Part shown: in pieces, positions 47,528 to 63,467 of the stretch
Layout of the letters: each line of letters starts with the position of its first letter
How positions within the stretch are numbered: position 1 is the stretch's first letter
Source of the DNA: Deinococcus aestuarii
GTDB taxonomy: Bacteria; Deinococcota; Deinococci; Deinococcales; Deinococcaceae
Assembly (NCBI RefSeq): GCF_018863415.1
Contig: NZ_JAHKSN010000001.1
Coordinates: forward strand, 248,001-312,000
Direction of reading: 5' to 3'
DNA: 64,000 bases
Translations under genes and position numbers: made by a program
The notes under the pieces: model-generated
Told to the model about the DNA's origin: nothing
Databases searched by the model: none
The model's input: only the letters and a program-made list of their open reading frames with translations

Positions 47528-47563
47528 AAAAAAGCCCGCCGCACCTTGGACTGCGTGGGCGGG
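47528..47563 (-). terminator. Terminator after the 47606 GNAT gene
   Basis: On the minus strand CCCGCC...GGCGGG (plus an inner three-pair extension) followed by CTTTTTT. It ends transcription 43 nt past the GNAT-like gene and before typA. Confidence 0.8.
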
Positions 47564-47605
47564 ACACCCAAACGGGAATTCTAGCAGATGTGGCGGGGCG
47601 GAGGG

Positions 47606-48583
47606 TCAGGCGGAGGTCACGGTGGCGGGTGGGGTCCTGCCCCCGGGGAGAGGCACCCAGGTCCAGCCGCCCACGTCGTGCCGCCCGGCCCTCAACGCGG
47701 CGCGGCGGGCTCCCAGATTCTCCCCGTGGATGGTGCCGGAAAGCACCCGTCCATCGTCCGGCAGGTGGCGGGCGAGGAGGGTAGAGAGGTGGGGGCCGAG
47801 GCCGTGGCCGCGAGCGTGGGGGGCGAGCAGGAGTTCCTGAACCGAGTACGCGGGAAAGCCGTACTTGGGTTTGGGGAGGGCTCCCACGTACCCGCTCCAA
47901 CGTCCCTTCCACAGCACGTCAAACATGGTGCGCGCCTCGATGACCTCTTGCAGCGCCTCCTCTTCCATCACGCGCGCCTGTTCGATGTGTTCTGGATGAG
48001 CCACGTCGACGGCGGCGTAGGCGGCCACGGCGTGTGCGTAACGGGTCAGGTCACGGGTAGGCAAGAGGGTGAGATCATCCGGCACCTCGCGCTCCCGGAG
48101 TTCAGCCAGGGGAGCGGCCAGCACCCGACGATCAGGCCGTGTCCCTGGCACCTCCGCCGTCCACCCGTCCAGCGGCGCAGCGCTCCACACCCGCAACCGT
48201 CCGGGCCGGAACGCGCCGTACACGTCCAACCCAGCCGATGCCAGCGCCGGGAGGTCGGAGGCTTTCAGGGGCCGCGAGGTCACGCTGGCGTCCACGAAGG
48301 GCTTCTCGCGGTCCAGCCCCTCGAAACGGATCGAGAGCATCGCGCTCAGGTCCGGCCCCACCTCTCCCCAGCGGTTGAGGAACGCTTCCGGCGGCTGACC
48401 CACATTCAGAAACTCAGCCCGCTGCCCTGCGAGGTCGAGGTCTGTAGCGAGTTGCAGGTCGAAGGCGTGTTCCTCGGCCAGCAGCGCGAGGCGTGTCGGG
48501 TCATCCGCCCAGGAGCGGGTGAGGGGGTGTTGCGCGGCGAGCGAGAAGGTGGCGAGGTCGGCGGCAGTGGGCAGGTCGGCCAT
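47606..48583 (-). CDS. GNAT-family acetyltransferase
   Basis: Protein of 325 residues, about twice a single GNAT domain. The C-terminal half has the acetyl-CoA loop LLLAPHARGHGLGPHLSTLLARHL and TIHGENLGARRAALRAGRHDVG. The N-terminal half has HPLTRSWADDPTRLALLAEEHAFDLQLATDL and may be a degenerate second GNAT domain. TACCCT lies 7 nt before the ATG at 48583; the frame starting at 48619 lacks support. It diverges from the mutase gene. Substrate unknown. Confidence 0.8.
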   Translation of the reverse strand: MADLPTAADLATFSLAAQHPLTRSWADDPTRLALLAEEHAFDLQLATDLDLAGQRAEFLNVGQPPEAFLNRWGEVGPDLSAMLSIRFEGLDREKPFVDASVTSRPLKASDLPALASAGLDVYGAFRPGRLRVWSAAPLDGWTAEVPGTRPDRRVLAAPLAELREREVPDDLTLLPTRDLTRYAHAVAAYAAVDVAHPEHIEQARVMEEEALQEVIEARTMFDVLWKGRWSGYVGALPKPKYGFPAYSVQELLLAPHARGHGLGPHLSTLLARHLPDDGRVLSGTIHGENLGARRAALRAGRHDVGGWTWVPLPGGRTPPATVTSA

Positions 48584-48658
48584 TCGGTCCAGGGTAGGGC
48601 GAACCGGCAGCGCCAGCATCCGCCAGATGGCGCGGCGACTTTGCTAGGCTGTCTCCAC

Positions 48659-48672
48659 CTAACGAGCGTTCG
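48659..48672. promoter_or_regulatory. TetR-type operator at the mutase promoter
   Basis: CTAACGAGCGTTCG fits CNAACGNNCGTTNG exactly, the site reported for the phenylacetyl-CoA-responsive TetR regulator PaaR of Thermus thermophilus. It lies 8 nt after a -10-like TAGGCT (48645-48650), at the expected transcription start, where a bound repressor would block initiation. No TetR gene is in the window. Confidence 0.6.
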
Positions 48673-48696
48673 TTTCCTCCCCTCCCGAGGTGTCCG

Positions 48697-50343
<1,647 letters not shown>

Positions 50344-50345
50344 CG

Positions 50346-50456
50346 GCCAGCCGCCAGCATTCAGCTCTCAGCAAAAAGAGGAAGGTGGGCCGCCCGAACC
50401 GGGATTGCCCACCTTCCTGTTTTCGCTGACGGCTGACCGCTGAAAGCTGACCGCTC
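50346..50456. repeat. Word repeats framing a terminator
   Basis: CCAGC / TTCAGC / CTCAGC words (50346-50372) on the left and GCTGAC / GCTGAA words (50425-50456) on the right are inverted copies of one another and flank the hairpin at 50379-50418. The same words occur at 47459-47518. Confidence 0.6.
50373..50423. terminator. Bidirectional terminator between mutase gene and glgC
   Basis: AGGAAGGTGGGC / GCCCACCTTCCT, a perfect 12-bp stem with a 16-nt loop, AAAAA on the left and GTTTT on the right, so it works in both directions between convergent genes. Confidence 0.9.
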
Positions 50457-50458
50457 CC

Positions 50459-51700
<1,242 letters not shown>

Positions 51701-51783
51701 GTCGTGACCTCCCCTGGGACCTGCCGGGAACAGCGCGAGACCGGGCCGAACGGGCCCGTGGACGGCGAACGCGAAGAACCTCG

Positions 51784-51810
51784 CTGACAGTGTGCTCACC
51801 TGACAGTGTA
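51784..51810 (-). promoter_or_regulatory. glgC promoter with direct repeats
   Basis: On the minus strand TACACT (51805-51810) is the -10. ACACTGTCAG occurs twice, 16 bp apart (51800-51809 and 51784-51793), one copy overlapping the -10 and the other in the early transcript. No clear -35 is seen, which suggests activator help or an extended leaderless promoter. Confidence 0.55.
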
Positions 51811-51889
51811 AAGGCTTAGCCCGCCCTCCCGGCCGCCTGCCTGAATGGACAGGCCGAAAGTAAAGAACTCGTGGAGACGGGGGCCGGGG

Positions 51890-52798
51890 TCAGTGGGCTT
51901 CCAGGAACGTCCGCAGGTCCGCCGCCGCCTCGCCCGGGGACGTGGGATGGGCGCCGAGTTGCGTCCGCGTCCAGGTGAGCTGGCGTTTCGCGTACCCCCG
52001 GGTGGCGAGGGAAATCCTCTGGGCGGCCTCCTCGGGTGTGAGGGTGCCCCCATGAACCGCCAGCGCCTCACGGTAGCCGAGTGCCTGCCAGGCGGTCGGG
52101 CGGGGGTCCCGGTCGGGCGAAACCTGGGAGGCGAGCCAGGCCGCCTCCCCGGGCCAGCCCCCCGCGAGCATGGCCTCCACCCGCGCGTGGATGCGGGCCT
52201 CCAGCTCCGGCCACGGGCGGGTGAAGGCGAAGACCCGGTAGGTGAAGGTGGGCGCGGCGTGCCCGAACTCGCCCGGGAAGCGGCCCGTGCGGCGGTAGAC
52301 CTCCAGGGCGCGGACGACCCGGCGGGGATTGCGCTCCAGGCGGGCGGCCTCGGCGGGGTTTCTCGCTTCCACCTCGGCGAGGAGGGCGTCCAGGCCGCGT
52401 TCGGCGAGCTCGGCCTCCACCTCCGCCCGTGTGGCCGGGTCGGCGGGCGGGGTGAGGGGCAGCCCGCGCACGAGGGCGGAGAGGTAAAGGCCCGTCCCCC
52501 CCACGACGAGCGGCACGCGGCCCCGGGCGAGCACGTCATGGATCGCCGCCTCGGCCTCTCGGGCGTAGCGGGCCACGTCGTAGTCCTCCGTCACGTCGGC
52601 CACGTCGAGGAGGTGGTGGGGCACGGCGGCGCGTTCCTCCGGGGTGGGTTTGGCGGTCCCGATGTCCAGGCCCCGATAGACGGTGAAGGCGTCGGCGGCG
52701 ACGATCTCCAGGCCGAACGCCTGCCCGATCTCCAGCGCGAGGGCCGTCTTCCCGGCCGCCGTGGGAGCGGTGAGGAGGGGAATCGGGGCAGGCGTCAC
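51890..52798 (-). CDS. miaA: tRNA dimethylallyltransferase
   Basis: Transfers a dimethylallyl group to A37 of tRNAs reading UNN codons; 302 residues. The P-loop is LLTAPTAAGKTALALEIG near residues 7-24 (APTAAGKT in place of the common GPTASGKT), DAFTVYRGLDIGTAKPT contains the catalytic Asp, and GGTGLYLSALVRGL and ERNPRRVVRALEV are family blocks. It starts with GTG at 52798, with TAGAAT 7 nt upstream. It uses DMAPP, the ispH product. Divergent from the small heat-shock gene with overlapping promoters. Confidence 0.94.
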   Translation of the reverse strand: MTPAPIPLLTAPTAAGKTALALEIGQAFGLEIVAADAFTVYRGLDIGTAKPTPEERAAVPHHLLDVADVTEDYDVARYAREAEAAIHDVLARGRVPLVVGGTGLYLSALVRGLPLTPPADPATRAEVEAELAERGLDALLAEVEARNPAEAARLERNPRRVVRALEVYRRTGRFPGEFGHAAPTFTYRVFAFTRPWPELEARIHARVEAMLAGGWPGEAAWLASQVSPDRDPRPTAWQALGYREALAVHGGTLTPEEAAQRISLATRGYAKRQLTWTRTQLGAHPTSPGEAAADLRTFLEAH

Positions 52799-52835
52799 AC
52801 GCGGGATTCTAGGGGGCGGTGCTACCGTGGGGGGC

Positions 52836-53231
52836 ATGAACGAGCCGGTTCTTGCCCGCCTTCAGCAGCTCATGACCCTCCGGGAGGAGGCCGAGACGCT
52901 GGGCGCCGAGGTGCCCTGGACTCCGCCCGCCGATTGGGTGGACGGCGACACCCACCTCACCCTGCTGCTCGACGTGCCCGGCGTGGACCCCGGGTGCCTC
53001 GAACTTCAGGAGGACGGCGACACGGTGACGGTGGCGGGCCGCCGCGACGCCCCCCGCCCCACCCTCCAGGCCGAGCGCCCGAGCGGCACGTTTACCCGCA
53101 CCCTGCGCTTTCCGCAGCCCGTCTTGCCGCAGACGGGGGCGGCCAGCCTGCACGCCGGGGTCCTGAGCGTGCGCTTCGAGAAACGCCACCCGACCATCGA
53201 CGTGAATGCCAGCGACGCGGGAGAGGCGTAA
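52836..53231 (+). CDS. Small Hsp20/alpha-crystallin-like protein
   Basis: Protein of 131 residues. The alpha-crystallin domain covers about 35-120: THLTLLLDVPGVDPGCLEL, TVTVAGRRDAP, GTFTRTLRFPQPV and ASLHAGVLSVRFEK (the GVL motif near 112). The C-terminal I-x-I/V anchor is only weakly represented (TIDV). TACCGT stands 7 nt before the ATG. Deinococcus has other Hsp20 proteins; this one is short at both ends and may hold fewer subunits. Probably a holdase. Confidence 0.8.
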   Translation: MNEPVLARLQQLMTLREEAETLGAEVPWTPPADWVDGDTHLTLLLDVPGVDPGCLELQEDGDTVTVAGRRDAPRPTLQAERPSGTFTRTLRFPQPVLPQTGAASLHAGVLSVRFEKRHPTIDVNASDAGEA

Positions 53232-53257
53232 AAAGCCCCACCCGGGGGTGAGGCATC

Positions 53258-53332
53258 TGGTGGGCGGTGAGGGGTACGATCCCCCGACCCTTCGCTTGTA
53301 AGGCGAACGCTCTACCGCTGAGCTAACCGCCC
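53258..53332 (-). tRNA. tRNA-Val (anticodon TAC)
   Basis: A 72-nt cloverleaf plus encoded CCA. Acceptor GGGCGGT/ACCGCCC, D stem GCTC/GAGC, anticodon stem TTCGC/GCGAA with loop CTTACAA (anticodon TAC), T stem GGGGG/CCCTC. The T loop reads ATCGTAC instead of TTCGANY, with positions 54 and 58 changed together (A54, T58). Discriminator A73 as for valine tRNAs. Confidence 0.9.
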
Positions 53333-53384
53333 CCATCTCCCCGGGGGGAGAGCCCGCCCATGCTAGACGGGCGGGCGCGGGGGG

Positions 53385-54806
53385 TCAAGCCGGGGCGTCG
53401 GGCGGGAACTGCACGCCGCCGAGGCGCTGGTTGAGGTCGGCGGCGAGAGACAGCAGGCGCCCGTCACTCGCGGCGGGGCCGGTGAGGAGGACGCCGGTCG
53501 GGGCGCCCTCGTGGGGGCCGGTCGGCACGGTGACGCTGGGATAACCCGCCTTGGCCCCCACCGCGTACCCGTGCAGCCCCGGCCACAGCAGCGCGTCGAG
53601 CCCCAGGGCGAAGAGGGGGTCGAGGCCGCGCGTCCGGGCGAGGTCGAGGTCGCGGGCGCGGGCCTCGCGGTACGCCCGCTCGCCGAGGTCGCCGCGCGTG
53701 CCCTGGGCGGCGTAGAGGAGCGCCTGCCCGTACCGCTGGAAGCGCTCAGGGTCGGCGTCGTTGCCCTCAATGACCTCCGCGAGGCTGCGGGGACCGTCCT
53801 TCACCCCCGCGAGGTAGGCGTTCAGGTCGTGCTTGAACTCGTACACGAGGACCTCGAAGCGCCAGCCGCTCAGCTCGTCGGCGGTGGGGAGGGTCACGTC
53901 GCGCACCCTTGCGCCCCCTTCCCGCAGGGCTTCTTCCGCGCGGGCGAGGGAGGCGCGCCCCTCTTCCGACACGGGAGAGCCGGGCGGGTCGCGCAGCACG
54001 CCGATCTCCGCCCCCTTGAGGGCCCCCGGACGCAGGGTGAGGTTGGGGACGGGCAGGAGGCGGCTCGCCGGGTCGGCGTCGTCGGGTCCGGCCATCACCG
54101 AGAGGAGGAGGGCGGCGTCGCGCGCACTCCTCGTGATCGGCCCGGCGGTGTCCTGGCTGTGGGAGATGGGCACCACGCCCGTCCGGGGAATCAGGCCCAC
54201 GGTGGGCTTGAGCCCGATCACCCCGTTCTGCTGCGCCGGGCTGAGGATGCTCCCGCTCGTCTCGGTGCCCACCGCCGCCACGCACAGCCGGGCCGCGACC
54301 GCCACGCCGCTCCCGCTCGACGACCCGCCCGTGTCGAGCCCCTCGCCCCAGGGATTGACCGTCTGCCCGCCCGCCCCGGAGTACCCATTGGGCATCCCCA
54401 GCGTCATGAAGTTCGCCCACTCGGTCAGGTTCGCCTTGCCGAGGATGACGGCTCCGGCGGCGCGGAGACGGGCGACGAGGGGGGCGTCCTGGGCGGGAAC
54501 GTGCCGTGTCATCAGCAGGCTCCCCGCCGTCGTCGGCAACCCCGCCACGTCGATGTTGTCCTTGATCAGGATGGGGAGGCCGTGCAGGGGACCGCGCCGC
54601 TCGGGGGGCAGGGCGTCGAGCCGGGTCGCGTCCGCCTCCGCCGCCTCGTTCACGGTGATGACGGCGCGCAGACGCGGGTTGTGGGCGTGCAGGCGCTTGA
54701 GATACACGCGGGTGACTTCCAGCGCGGTCAGGTCGCCCCGGCGCGTGGCCCCGCTCAGCGAGGCGGCGTCGAGGTCGAGCACGGGGTCAGGGGTGACGGG
54801 AGACAC
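53385..54806 (-). CDS. Amidase signature family enzyme
   Basis: Hydrolase of 473 residues with the Ser-cisSer-Lys triad: Lys in [13 protein letters not shown] (near residue 82), the Gly/Ser-rich block [17 protein letters not shown] (cis-Ser), and the nucleophile Ser in [12 protein letters not shown]. Many members act on amides or peptides; without GatB or GatC nearby and with a non-GatA C-terminus this is probably a stand-alone amidase. It starts with GTG, TAGACT 6 nt upstream. Confidence 0.9.
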   Translation of the reverse strand: MSPVTPDPVLDLDAASLSGATRRGDLTALEVTRVYLKRLHAHNPRLRAVITVNEAAEADATRLDALPPERRGPLHGLPILIKDNIDVAGLPTTAGSLLMTRHVPAQDAPLVARLRAAGAVILGKANLTEWANFMTLGMPNGYSGAGGQTVNPWGEGLDTGGSSSGSGVAVAARLCVAAVGTETSGSILSPAQQNGVIGLKPTVGLIPRTGVVPISHSQDTAGPITRSARDAALLLSVMAGPDDADPASRLLPVPNLTLRPGALKGAEIGVLRDPPGSPVSEEGRASLARAEEALREGGARVRDVTLPTADELSGWRFEVLVYEFKHDLNAYLAGVKDGPRSLAEVIEGNDADPERFQRYGQALLYAAQGTRGDLGERAYREARARDLDLARTRGLDPLFALGLDALLWPGLHGYAVGAKAGYPSVTVPTGPHEGAPTGVLLTGPAASDGRLLSLAADLNQRLGGVQFPPDAPA

Positions 54807-54875
54807 CCCGGCAGTCTAGTTCAGGCGGGGACGGGGTTCAGCCCTCTCCACGGACCGATACGCTAGCCTGCCCCC

Positions 54876-55772
<897 letters not shown>

Positions 55773-55821
55773 GGGTATAGGCCAAGGACGAGGAGTCGGA
55801 GGACCACATCTGTAAAGAAGA

Positions 55822-55827
55822 TATACT
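55822..55827 (+). promoter_or_regulatory. -10 element of the AT-rich island
   Basis: TATACT, 6 nt before ATG 55834, inside AT-rich DNA. It has the host leaderless geometry, so the island may be expressed from its own promoter. A TTGACA-like -35 is not obvious. Confidence 0.5.
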
Positions 55828-55833
55828 TTCCTC

Positions 55834-55917
55834 ATGGCTGCACAACAACGCCTTCAAATAATTGAACGTGATGGAAACCCCGAATTACTCATCGATGGCG
55901 ATGTTGTTTCGCCATAA
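55834..55917 (+). CDS. 27-residue leader-type peptide of the island
   Basis: Begins at ATG 55834 and stops with TAA at 55915-55917, immediately followed by the ATG of the next gene with no gap. The peptide begins [15 protein letters not shown] and is fairly charged. There is no ribosome binding site before the following gene, so the small frame may be needed to bring ribosomes to it. Alternatively the 372-residue protein once extended upstream and a stop codon was gained. Confidence 0.5.
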   Translation: MAAQQRLQIIERDGNPELLIDGDVVSP

Positions 55918-57036
55918 ATGTATAATTTTAAATTGCTTCGTTATAGGCTAGACAAACAAGACTTTGACTCTTCAACATCCGCCCATAACACACATAGGTA
56001 TACTATTGCATTGCCCTCTTCCAAGGACGCAGATCTGTTTAACAATCTAACGTTATCAGATGCAGAAGATCTTACAGTGACACTCGACCGCAGTATATTT
56101 GTATTCAAGGCACCCTTCATTGAAAGCGGTTTCCTACGGCTTGACTTTTCTTCCGGTGCAACTTCATACGAAATTGAATATAAGTATGACGATTGGTCAC
56201 ATAGGTTCTCACCGAGAGATTTTACCGGAGAGGTTGGCAAACTGTATTATAATTATTTTGGGGATGATTATAATTTGGAAGAAGTTTACGAGCTAGGAAT
56301 CGTTTTTCCGAAAGAGACAAAGGCCAAAGATTGCATAATTGATTCTATAAATTTAATAGAGTCAATCATAGATGAGGCGTTTGAGAATTTGAATCATGAA
56401 CAAGCGGATAATATTGTTCGGTTCGAATTTAAATTTCCTGAGCATCTTAAATATGCCTGCGAACAATATTTAATTTATTTCGGTCAGTTTCTCAGAGATG
56501 CAGGCGAGAAGGTGGACATTGAGCTATCGCACTATGGAGAGCGAACTCTCTTTTCAGTTATCCCAGAAGATAAGCAGATTGGCTTGGCAAGAATACATCA
56601 GGCTTTAACAATTTACCTACAGCTTAGCGAAAGCAGGAGTGTTATAGATTCGGCTTCTTTAGCAGAGTCACGACTACAGATGGTTATATCAGGATACCAA
56701 TCACAAATTATGTCACTACAAGCTGAAAAACAAGCTAAAAACCTGGAGCTACAGTCAGCGAAGTATATAATCACAAACCAACAGCAGTTGATAGTTAATC
56801 AGAATCAGGTATTGTTTAGCCAGGGCGAGACGATCTTGGCACAGTCAAGAGCTTTACTTGAATCTTCCAGGACGGAAAATATTCTCGCTGGTTCCTTGAA
56901 AGACAAGCAGGGTGAAACAGAAGATGTTGTGCCAGGATTGGTGAGGGTAAAATCTTATGATTTAGGCCCCATTCAGCTTGACATACCTACCGCATTGCGC
57001 AAAGTCAAAGAAATACTGCTCAGGGGTTTAAAATAA
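55918..57036 (+). CDS. AT-rich orphan protein with coiled-coil segment
   Basis: Protein of 372 residues with base and codon use (many ATA, TTA, AGA) quite unlike its neighbours, so recently transferred. Residues 1-150 look beta-rich (SIFVFKAPFIESGFLRLDF). Residues 165-240 hold FEFKFPEHLKYACEQYLIYFGQFL and ARIHQALTIYLQL, an alpha/beta module. Residues 245-325 form a probable coiled coil (QSQIMSLQAEKQAKNLELQS). The C-terminal 45 residues hold GLVRVKSYDLGPIQLDIPTA. No family is recognised. A role in defence against phage or plasmids is possible from its island setting, but nothing proves it. Confidence 0.75.
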   Translation: MYNFKLLRYRLDKQDFDSSTSAHNTHRYTIALPSSKDADLFNNLTLSDAEDLTVTLDRSIFVFKAPFIESGFLRLDFSSGATSYEIEYKYDDWSHRFSPRDFTGEVGKLYYNYFGDDYNLEEVYELGIVFPKETKAKDCIIDSINLIESIIDEAFENLNHEQADNIVRFEFKFPEHLKYACEQYLIYFGQFLRDAGEKVDIELSHYGERTLFSVIPEDKQIGLARIHQALTIYLQLSESRSVIDSASLAESRLQMVISGYQSQIMSLQAEKQAKNLELQSAKYIITNQQQLIVNQNQVLFSQGETILAQSRALLESSRTENILAGSLKDKQGETEDVVPGLVRVKSYDLGPIQLDIPTALRKVKEILLRGLK

Positions 57037-57267
57037 TTTAAGATTTTACATATAGTTCAGCGTGCGTACTTTTTAGATTCTGTGCTTGGTTTAATCCGGC
57101 GCTCTTTAAATTTGATTTACAACAAAATATTTAAGGTTTTCTATCCATTGTTTCCACTTGGCCTATACGTTTTTAGCTCCCCAACAGACCCCTCCCCTTG
57201 TCTGCCCTTCCCCACCTTCTCCCCTCCCCACCCCGCGCTATGCTTCTGAAGTCGTGCCGCTGGCACG

Positions 57268-57380
57268 GCCATCCAGAGCGCCCGAGGGCTTTTCCCGCCC
57301 ACTGACGGCGCGGCAACCGGCCCCCATCACGGCAGCGGTGCTCCACGGGAAAGCTCCTGCCACACGCGGCCAACGATGGC
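57268..57380 (+). ncRNA. SAM-I (S-box) riboswitch upstream of metH
   Basis: P1 is GCCATC (57268-57273) with GATGGC (57375-57380). Between them the S-box core follows in order: CCAGAG, GAGGGC (57284-57289), a TGA in the P2 internal region, GGCAACC (57312-57318) and GGTGC (57337-57341) with AAAGCTCC after it. This matches the consensus AGAG..GAGGG..GCAACC..GGTGC..TCC of SAM-binding RNAs that control methionine genes. It lies 105 nt before metH. The open reading frame over this stretch is therefore not protein. Confidence 0.75.
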
Positions 57381-57432
57381 GCGGCGGGAGGCGATGGCCC
57401 AGAGGCGGCGCTAGAGGCGCATTCGAGGTTTC

Positions 57433-57463
57433 ACGGGCTGCTGAGGAAGTTAAGGCGGCCCGT
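57433..57463 (+). promoter_or_regulatory. Possible expression-platform hairpin of metH leader
   Basis: ACGGGC / GCCCGT (six pairs plus partial inner pairing) followed by CTTTC, between the riboswitch and the metH start. It could be the terminator formed when SAM is bound; the T run is short, so translational control is also possible. Confidence 0.4.
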
Positions 57464-57484
57464 CTTTCGACCGGGGTGATTGGA

Positions 57485-61977
<4,493 letters not shown>

Positions 61978-61993
61978 GAGAGGGCAGCACAAA

Positions 61994-62013
61994 GCCCCGG
62001 CTCCTGCCGGGGC
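61994..62013. terminator. Terminator between metF and DUF4139 gene
   Basis: GCCCCGGC / GCCGGGGC, 8-bp stem with loop TCCT, with TTT after it on the minus strand and a run of A before it on the plus strand. It lies between convergent genes. Confidence 0.7.
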
Positions 62014-62050
62014 ATCGGGGACGGCGGAGAGCTGACCGCCGGGCGCCTTT

Positions 62051-63325
62051 CTACGAGTTGTCCACCACGAGGACGAACGACCGGCTCACCTTCCCGTTCG
62101 CGGGCACGTCCACCCGCAGCTCGGCGGCCGGGTTCTGGCCCCGCGCCACGCCGTCGATGCTGACCCGGCGCCCCCCCACCCGCTCGGTCACCTCGGCGCG
62201 CACGGGGCGGTCCTTGCCGTTCTCGAAGGTGTAGGTCACCCGGTAGGTCGTGCGGACGGCGTTGCCCTGGGCATTGCGCTGGTTGACGTTCGTCTGCACC
62301 GCGCGCTCGAAGCGGACGTCCGGGTCGTCGCCCAGGCTGAACTCGGTCTCGGCGCCCTTCGCCGTCTCGGAGATCGTCGTCTGCCCGACGATGCGCCCTT
62401 CCTCGCGGACGGTCAGCGGACCGCCGGGCAACCTCTCGTCGGCCTTGAAACGGTAGAAGCGGCTCAGCGGCCCCGAGGAGTTCTGCGGCGTGAAATAGGT
62501 GTTCAGGCCTGCGTACCGCTCGAACGCCGTGAGCTTCGGCGTCAGGAAGGGCAGGGTGACGACCGCGTTGGCGGGGAGGGTGAAGGGCGAGGAGAGGGCG
62601 TAGCGGTACAGGCCGCGCAGTTCGCCGAGGGTGTTGATCTTGGGGGCGGCGGGGGCTGCCACAGTGTCCGCCGCCGTCGTGCGGGCCTCCAGCGCGAACG
62701 GCACGGGCGGTCCCCCCTGGATATTCACGTCTCCCGCGTACAGCTCCGTCCCCCGCACGTCGTAGGCGAGGTCGGTGGCGTTGCGGATGTCGGCGAGGGC
62801 CGAGAGCTGCGCGCCCGTCGTGCTCGCCTTCAGCGTGTAGCGCGGCGACCACGTGACCGCGCGGGTGAGGTAGGACAGGGTGCCCGTCCCGGGTTGCGGC
62901 AGCGTGAAAGTCAGCGTCTGGTTGGGCGAGAGGGGGTTGGGCGGCGGGGGCACGTCGAACGCAAGGTCCTCGTACCGCGCGGTGCGGTAGCGGCCCTGCC
63001 CGTCGCGGATCAGCAGGTCGCGGGCGCGGACGAGGGTCACGCTCTCCTGCGTCCCGTCCTCCCGCCGCAGATACACCGTCCTCCCCTCCAGCGAGGCGAG
63101 CCAGTTCGCCTCCTGACGCTGCACCGCGCCCGTGAAGGTCAGGCCGTCGAGGTCGAGGGTGCCGGGGATCAGGCCCGCCCAGGCCGCTTCCGGCAGGGTG
63201 ACCGAGAGCGTGTTGCCGGTCGCCCGCACGGGTTCGCGGACCTCGCTGAAGCTGGGATAGATGCGCAGGTCTGCCGCCGAGGCCGTGCCGAGCAAGAGAG
63301 CCGCCGCCATGAGAATGCGTTGCAT
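62051..63325 (-). CDS. DUF4139 exported protein
   Basis: Protein of 424 residues. A signal peptide (MQRILMAAALLLGTASA) precedes DLRIYPSFSEVREPV, the usual start of this family. The DUF4139 domain covers about 170-424 with SYLTRAVTWSPRYTLKA, then TYRVTYTFENGKDRPVRAEVTERVGG and NGKVSRSFVLVVDNS. Function is not established; it probably sits in the envelope. A CAGGAT box lies 6 nt before the ATG at 63325, and the frame opening at 63349 is less supported. Confidence 0.85.
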   Translation of the reverse strand: MQRILMAAALLLGTASAADLRIYPSFSEVREPVRATGNTLSVTLPEAAWAGLIPGTLDLDGLTFTGAVQRQEANWLASLEGRTVYLRREDGTQESVTLVRARDLLIRDGQGRYRTARYEDLAFDVPPPPNPLSPNQTLTFTLPQPGTGTLSYLTRAVTWSPRYTLKASTTGAQLSALADIRNATDLAYDVRGTELYAGDVNIQGGPPVPFALEARTTAADTVAAPAAPKINTLGELRGLYRYALSSPFTLPANAVVTLPFLTPKLTAFERYAGLNTYFTPQNSSGPLSRFYRFKADERLPGGPLTVREEGRIVGQTTISETAKGAETEFSLGDDPDVRFERAVQTNVNQRNAQGNAVRTTYRVTYTFENGKDRPVRAEVTERVGGRRVSIDGVARGQNPAAELRVDVPANGKVSRSFVLVVDNS

Positions 63326-63467
63326 GGCCGCATCCTGCCGCGCCCTCAATTGTGACGTGTGAGAGGTTTAGTCAGAAATGCGACAGCTTGCGGGGGAGAG
63401 GCGGCGACCCCGACCAGAAAGCGCCCCCGCACGGGGCGAGGGCGGCCGATCACCGAAGGCTGAGAAA

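Noticed and set aside
57158..57484. 109-residue extension of MetH
   Set aside because: Overlaps the S-box riboswitch and lacks homology; normal MetH starts near the [13 protein letters not shown] block.
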